Positions 61,079 through 64,000 of a stretch of 64,000 bases of DNA are shown here, in pieces. The position numbers and the translations under genes were made by a program. The stretch is from Ferruginibacter sp. (lineage in GTDB: Bacteria; Bacteroidota; Bacteroidia; Chitinophagales; Chitinophagaceae), in contig JAOQAK010000079.1 in assembly GCA_025963635.1 (NCBI GenBank), positions 17,045 through 81,044 on the forward strand, in the 5' to 3' direction. How positions within the stretch are numbered: position 1 is the stretch's first letter; each line of letters begins with the position of its first letter. A model generated the notes under the pieces. It was not told where the DNA came from. It did not search any database and saw only the letters and a list, made by a program, of their open reading frames with translations.

Positions 61079-63316
61079 ATGAAACAAGTAATAAATATAA
61101 ACTTCCACGGACAAGTAGTTCCGATAGAAGTATCTGCTTTTGAATTACTTAAATACTACACAGACAGCCTTTCCCGTCATTTTGCCAATGAAGAAGGCAA
61201 AGAAGAAATCATCAATGATATTGAAAGCCGTATTGGTGAGCTTTTCCAGGAAAGATTGAAAAAAGGTGCCACCTGTATTACCGATGATGATGTAAATGCA
61301 ATCATTAAAAGTATGGGAAGGCCCGAGGATTTTGAAGACGGTGAGGATACAAGCTCCTATAAGCAAACCAACGAATCACAGTCACGCGGACCAGAGCCGT
61401 TTCAGCCCAATGCTGGTTTTACAGGTGCCCCCAAGCGATTGTTCAGGAATGAAAACGACAAAGTGATCGGCGGTGTTTGCGGTGGCCTGGCTGCTTATTT
61501 CGGATTAGACTCCATAGTCGTAAGAATCATTTTCATCCTGCTGGCTTTTGCCGGTGTGGGTTTACTCGCTTACTTCATTTTATGGATAGCCGTACCCAGC
61601 AGCGCTTCTGTTGAGATCGGTGGGACCCGTAAAAAACTATTCCGTGATCCGGACGATAAAATAATCGCCGGTGTATGTAGCGGTATCGGCAGCTATTTTG
61701 GAATCAGCGCCTGGGTACCAAGGATATTTTTCCTGCTACCATTTCTATCGTTTGTATTTCGCTGGAGCAACTGGCATTTTATGGAGTTTCCTAATTTCTT
61801 CAACCTTTCCTTTAGTCCGGGTTCGCTGATCGTGTACATTATTTTATGGCTGGTGATACCTGAAGCTACCAGCACCGCGGAAAAACTGGAGATGAAAGGT
61901 GAAAAAGTGGATCTGAATTCAATCAAAAACTCTGTAGTGGGCGAAATGAAAGGTGTGCAGCAAAGAGCAGAAAAATTCGGGCAGGAAGCAAAAGCTTTTG
62001 CAGAAGAAAAAGGGAAAGTAGTAGGCGCTGATGTAAGAACAGCGGCAAGGCGTACCGGCAGATCATTGGGTGATATAATCTTACTATTGCTTAAAATATT
62101 CGCATATTTCATAATCGGTTGCGTAAGTTTCTCCTTTGTAGTGGCTTTATTCGCCCTCGCTATCTTTTCCATCGGTATTTTTCCCTTAAAGGATTTCGTA
62201 CTGAATGATGGCTGGCAAAATATATTCGCTTGGGGTACGCTGTTATTCTTTATCGCTGTACCGGTTATTGGGGTGATTACCTGGATCATTCGCCGGCTGG
62301 CCAAGATGAAAAGCAACCGTAAAGTATTGAGATTTGCCTTTATCAGCCTTTGGATCATCGGATGGTGTTGCTTTATCGGGCTTATCAGTTCTGTAACAAC
62401 AGATTTTAAGAGCACCAATAATATTGCTGAAGAGCAGATTTACTTGTCTAACCCCGGGGTTAAAAAACTGGAACTGACTACCAATGCGCCCAACCAGAAA
62501 TATTTCCGGAACAGGTGGTTTAAACTGGAGCCTTTTGAAGGTCTGTTAGATGATGATACCGCATTTGTAAAGAATGTTGAAGTCAAAATTCTGAAGTCAA
62601 CCAACGACAGTTTTAGAGTAACCGTTGTGAAGATGGTAAATGGCCGCAGCAGGCGCTATGCTGATACACTTGCCAGTCAAATCCATTATTCCGGCGAACA
62701 AAGAGACAGTTTGCTGGTGCTTGACAAGGGCATAGCAATCACCAAACAAAATAAGTTTCGCAACCAGCGGGTGATTGTTACCGTATATGTGCCGGTTGGT
62801 AAGCAAATAAGGATTGACCGGAGTGTCGGCTGGGGGGACAATGTACATTTTGGTGGCAACTGGAATGATGATGATTTTAATATCGACAGCAATGATGAGG
62901 AAAGAGGGTGGGAATCAAATGTGGATTATGTGATGAAAGCTGACGGACTTTATACAATGGAAGGCGAACCTGCCAACCACGATAAAAGAGCTGCAAGGCA
63001 CAAACTTAAAGTCGGCAGGGATGGCATAGAAATTAATGAAGATGGTGACCGGATCCTCATTGACAAAAACGGGGTAAAACTGAATGGATCATCTGATGAT
63101 TACCGTTATGATAATGGCCAACCCGTAAATGCGTTGGATTCGATGAGGCTGAAACTCGAAAGGGAACAGAAGCGTACCAAAGACTCGTTACAAAAAGTAA
63201 AGGACAACATTGATAAGCAATTGGAAAAGATCGGCAAGAATGAAGAGGAAGGAGAACTTGAAGTGTTGAGCAGTTACCCATTGCAATCTTACCTTTTACT
63301 GGTAAATATTGATTAA
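61079..63316 (+). CDS. PspC domain membrane protein with two PspC domains (745 aa)
   Basis: After an N-terminal cytoplasmic region (about 1-110; VININFHGQVVPIEVSAFELLKYY, a domain seen in many such proteins) there are two PspC domains: KRLFRNENDKVIGGVCGGLAAYFGLD (about 118-175) and KKLFRDPDDKIIAGVCSGIGSYFGI (about 185-265). Further membrane segments lie at about 338-420 and the C-terminal 300 residues form an extracytoplasmic beta-rich domain with a final charged coiled coil. It is a probable envelope-stress membrane component co-expressed with PadR. Confidence 0.9.
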   Translation: MKQVININFHGQVVPIEVSAFELLKYYTDSLSRHFANEEGKEEIINDIESRIGELFQERLKKGATCITDDDVNAIIKSMGRPEDFEDGEDTSSYKQTNESQSRGPEPFQPNAGFTGAPKRLFRNENDKVIGGVCGGLAAYFGLDSIVVRIIFILLAFAGVGLLAYFILWIAVPSSASVEIGGTRKKLFRDPDDKIIAGVCSGIGSYFGISAWVPRIFFLLPFLSFVFRWSNWHFMEFPNFFNLSFSPGSLIVYIILWLVIPEATSTAEKLEMKGEKVDLNSIKNSVVGEMKGVQQRAEKFGQEAKAFAEEKGKVVGADVRTAARRTGRSLGDIILLLLKIFAYFIIGCVSFSFVVALFALAIFSIGIFPLKDFVLNDGWQNIFAWGTLLFFIAVPVIGVITWIIRRLAKMKSNRKVLRFAFISLWIIGWCCFIGLISSVTTDFKSTNNIAEEQIYLSNPGVKKLELTTNAPNQKYFRNRWFKLEPFEGLLDDDTAFVKNVEVKILKSTNDSFRVTVVKMVNGRSRRYADTLASQIHYSGEQRDSLLVLDKGIAITKQNKFRNQRVIVTVYVPVGKQIRIDRSVGWGDNVHFGGNWNDDDFNIDSNDEERGWESNVDYVMKADGLYTMEGEPANHDKRAARHKLKVGRDGIEINEDGDRILIDKNGVKLNGSSDDYRYDNGQPVNALDSMRLKLEREQKRTKDSLQKVKDNIDKQLEKIGKNEEEGELEVLSSYPLQSYLLLVNID

Positions 63317-63352
63317 AATCGTTTCAATAGTTGAGTTGAAGTGAAACAAGAA

Positions 63353-63386
63353 GAAGTCCTGCCAGCAATGGCGGGACTTCGGTTTT
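63353..63386 (+). terminator. Intrinsic terminator after the PspC gene
   Basis: GAAGTCCTGCC pairs with GGCGGGACTTC (one G-T pair) around AGCAAT, followed by GGTTTT. It ends the padR-pspC operon. Confidence 0.8.
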
Positions 63387-63513
63387 ATAAACGATGCAAT
63401 TTCAACAGAAAATAGTCTCCGGTGAAAACCTATCTCACTTAATCAAGCATTTAAAGGCAAGCAGCAACCCGCGCCAGCTCGCGGGGCAGGGAACTTCCTA
63501 ATTTTTTTTATTT

Positions 63514-63521
63514 TACATTTG
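63514..63521 (+). promoter_or_regulatory. Candidate gcvT promoter -7 box
   Basis: TACATTTG matches TAnnTTTG exactly, 36 bases upstream of the gcvT start. The upstream -33 region is a T-run without a clear TTTG. A CCCGCG/CGCGGG hairpin lies at 63468-63485. Confidence 0.5.
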
Positions 63522-63556
63522 CGCTGATCATTCATTCCACTTATAATTATTAATAA

Positions 63557-64000
63557 ATGAAAAGTACCCCGTTTACAGACAAACACATTGCTTTGGGAGC
63601 CAGGATGGCCGAATTTGCCGGCTTCAATATGCCCATTAGTTATAGTGGAATTTTGGATGAGCACGCCGCGGTCAGGAACAATGCAGGTGTATTCGATGTA
63701 AGCCATATGGGAGAATTTATTTTAAAAGGTGAAAATGCATTGGATCTGATACAACGGGTAACCTCCAATGATGCATCTAAACTGGTTGCCGGTAAAGCGC
63801 AGTATAGCTGCCTTCCCAATGAAACCGGTGGAATTGTGGATGACCTGCTGGTATATTGCCTGGAACCCAACAAATCTTATATGCTGGTGGTAAATGCCGG
63901 CAATATTGAAAAGGATTGGAAATGGATCAGCAAATACAACACGCAGAATGTAGAAATGCATAATATTTCAGATAAAACCTGTTTATTGGCCATACAAGGC
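63557..64000 (+). CDS. gcvT: Aminomethyltransferase GcvT, N-terminal part (runs off the window)
   Basis: 148 residues are visible, beginning MKSTPFTDKHIALGARMAEFAGFNMP. DEHAAVRNNAGVFDVSHMGEF and VTSNDASKLVAGKAQYSCLPNETGGIVDDLLVY match the GcvT N-terminal folate-binding domain. The T-protein of the glycine cleavage system releases ammonia and transfers a methylene group to tetrahydrofolate. The rest lies beyond the window. Confidence 0.93.
   Translation, partial: MKSTPFTDKHIALGARMAEFAGFNMPISYSGILDEHAAVRNNAGVFDVSHMGEFILKGENALDLIQRVTSNDASKLVAGKAQYSCLPNETGGIVDDLLVYCLEPNKSYMLVVNAGNIEKDWKWISKYNTQNVEMHNISDKTCLLAIQG

Overview
The window looks like chromosomal DNA of a Bacteroidota bacterium, most probably of the Chitinophagaceae. 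Supporting evidence: a SusC/SusD pair, promoters of the TAnnTTTG type, a Rho factor with a long charged N-terminal insertion, an IPExxxVDY-type protein, lipoproteins with Bacteroidota-style lipoboxes, and start codons that mostly lack Shine-Dalgarno sequences. No plasmid or phage structural genes are visible.

Region 1 (1-13.1 kb) is an accessory cluster and the most unusual part. It encodes a metzincin-like metalloprotease, a GH19 lysozyme/chitinase, a DUF2235 lipase-like hydrolase, an M15 peptidoglycan peptidase with a peptidoglycan-binding domain, and a papain-like (C1) protease. None of these five has a visible signal peptide. They are interleaved with a lipoprotein, membrane proteins, a predicted outer-membrane barrel and small unknown proteins. 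Four transcription units start at a nearly identical promoter, TTGC-N19-TAWGTTAG. Four units (three of those plus one more) carry, 15-18 nt before the start codon, a conserved leader CCGGKWAGCCGAAAACGG-N4-7-GAGTAGGCA that can be drawn as a small pseudoknot. I read this as one regulon of lytic enzymes with a shared sigma factor and a shared RNA element. It is the best candidate here for an undescribed system.

Region 2 (13.2-23 kb) holds a rhomboid protease, a DUF4870 membrane protein, a CPA1 Na+/H+ antiporter, an SGNH hydrolase, an IS4-type transposase remnant and the SbcCD nuclease. Region 3 (23.2-31.9 kb) is a polysaccharide utilisation locus: LacI-type regulator, KdgF-like cupin, alginate/glucuronan lyase-like enzyme, SusC, SusD and a surface lipoprotein, which together point to a uronate-rich glycan. 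Region 4 (32-34.3 kb) is a compact cupin / HD hydrolase / two-TM protein cassette that looks like an accessory, possibly signalling or defence, module.

Region 5 (34.8-64 kb) is mostly housekeeping: tRNA-Phe, alcohol dehydrogenase, RecQ, KdsD, mannose-1-phosphate guanylyltransferase, methionine aminotransferase, universal stress protein, AsnS, a D-lactate dehydrogenase-like enzyme, Rho, MnmH (fused in frame to a secreted-type domain) with SelD, a pterin carbinolamine dehydratase, an M28 peptidase, FeoB, a lipoprotein, PadR plus a PspC protein, and the start of GcvT. Two genes (3018-3586 and 43927-44374) are split by single frameshifts while the downstream frame still encodes a family-like tail, so they are either recent pseudogenes or indel errors in the assembly.
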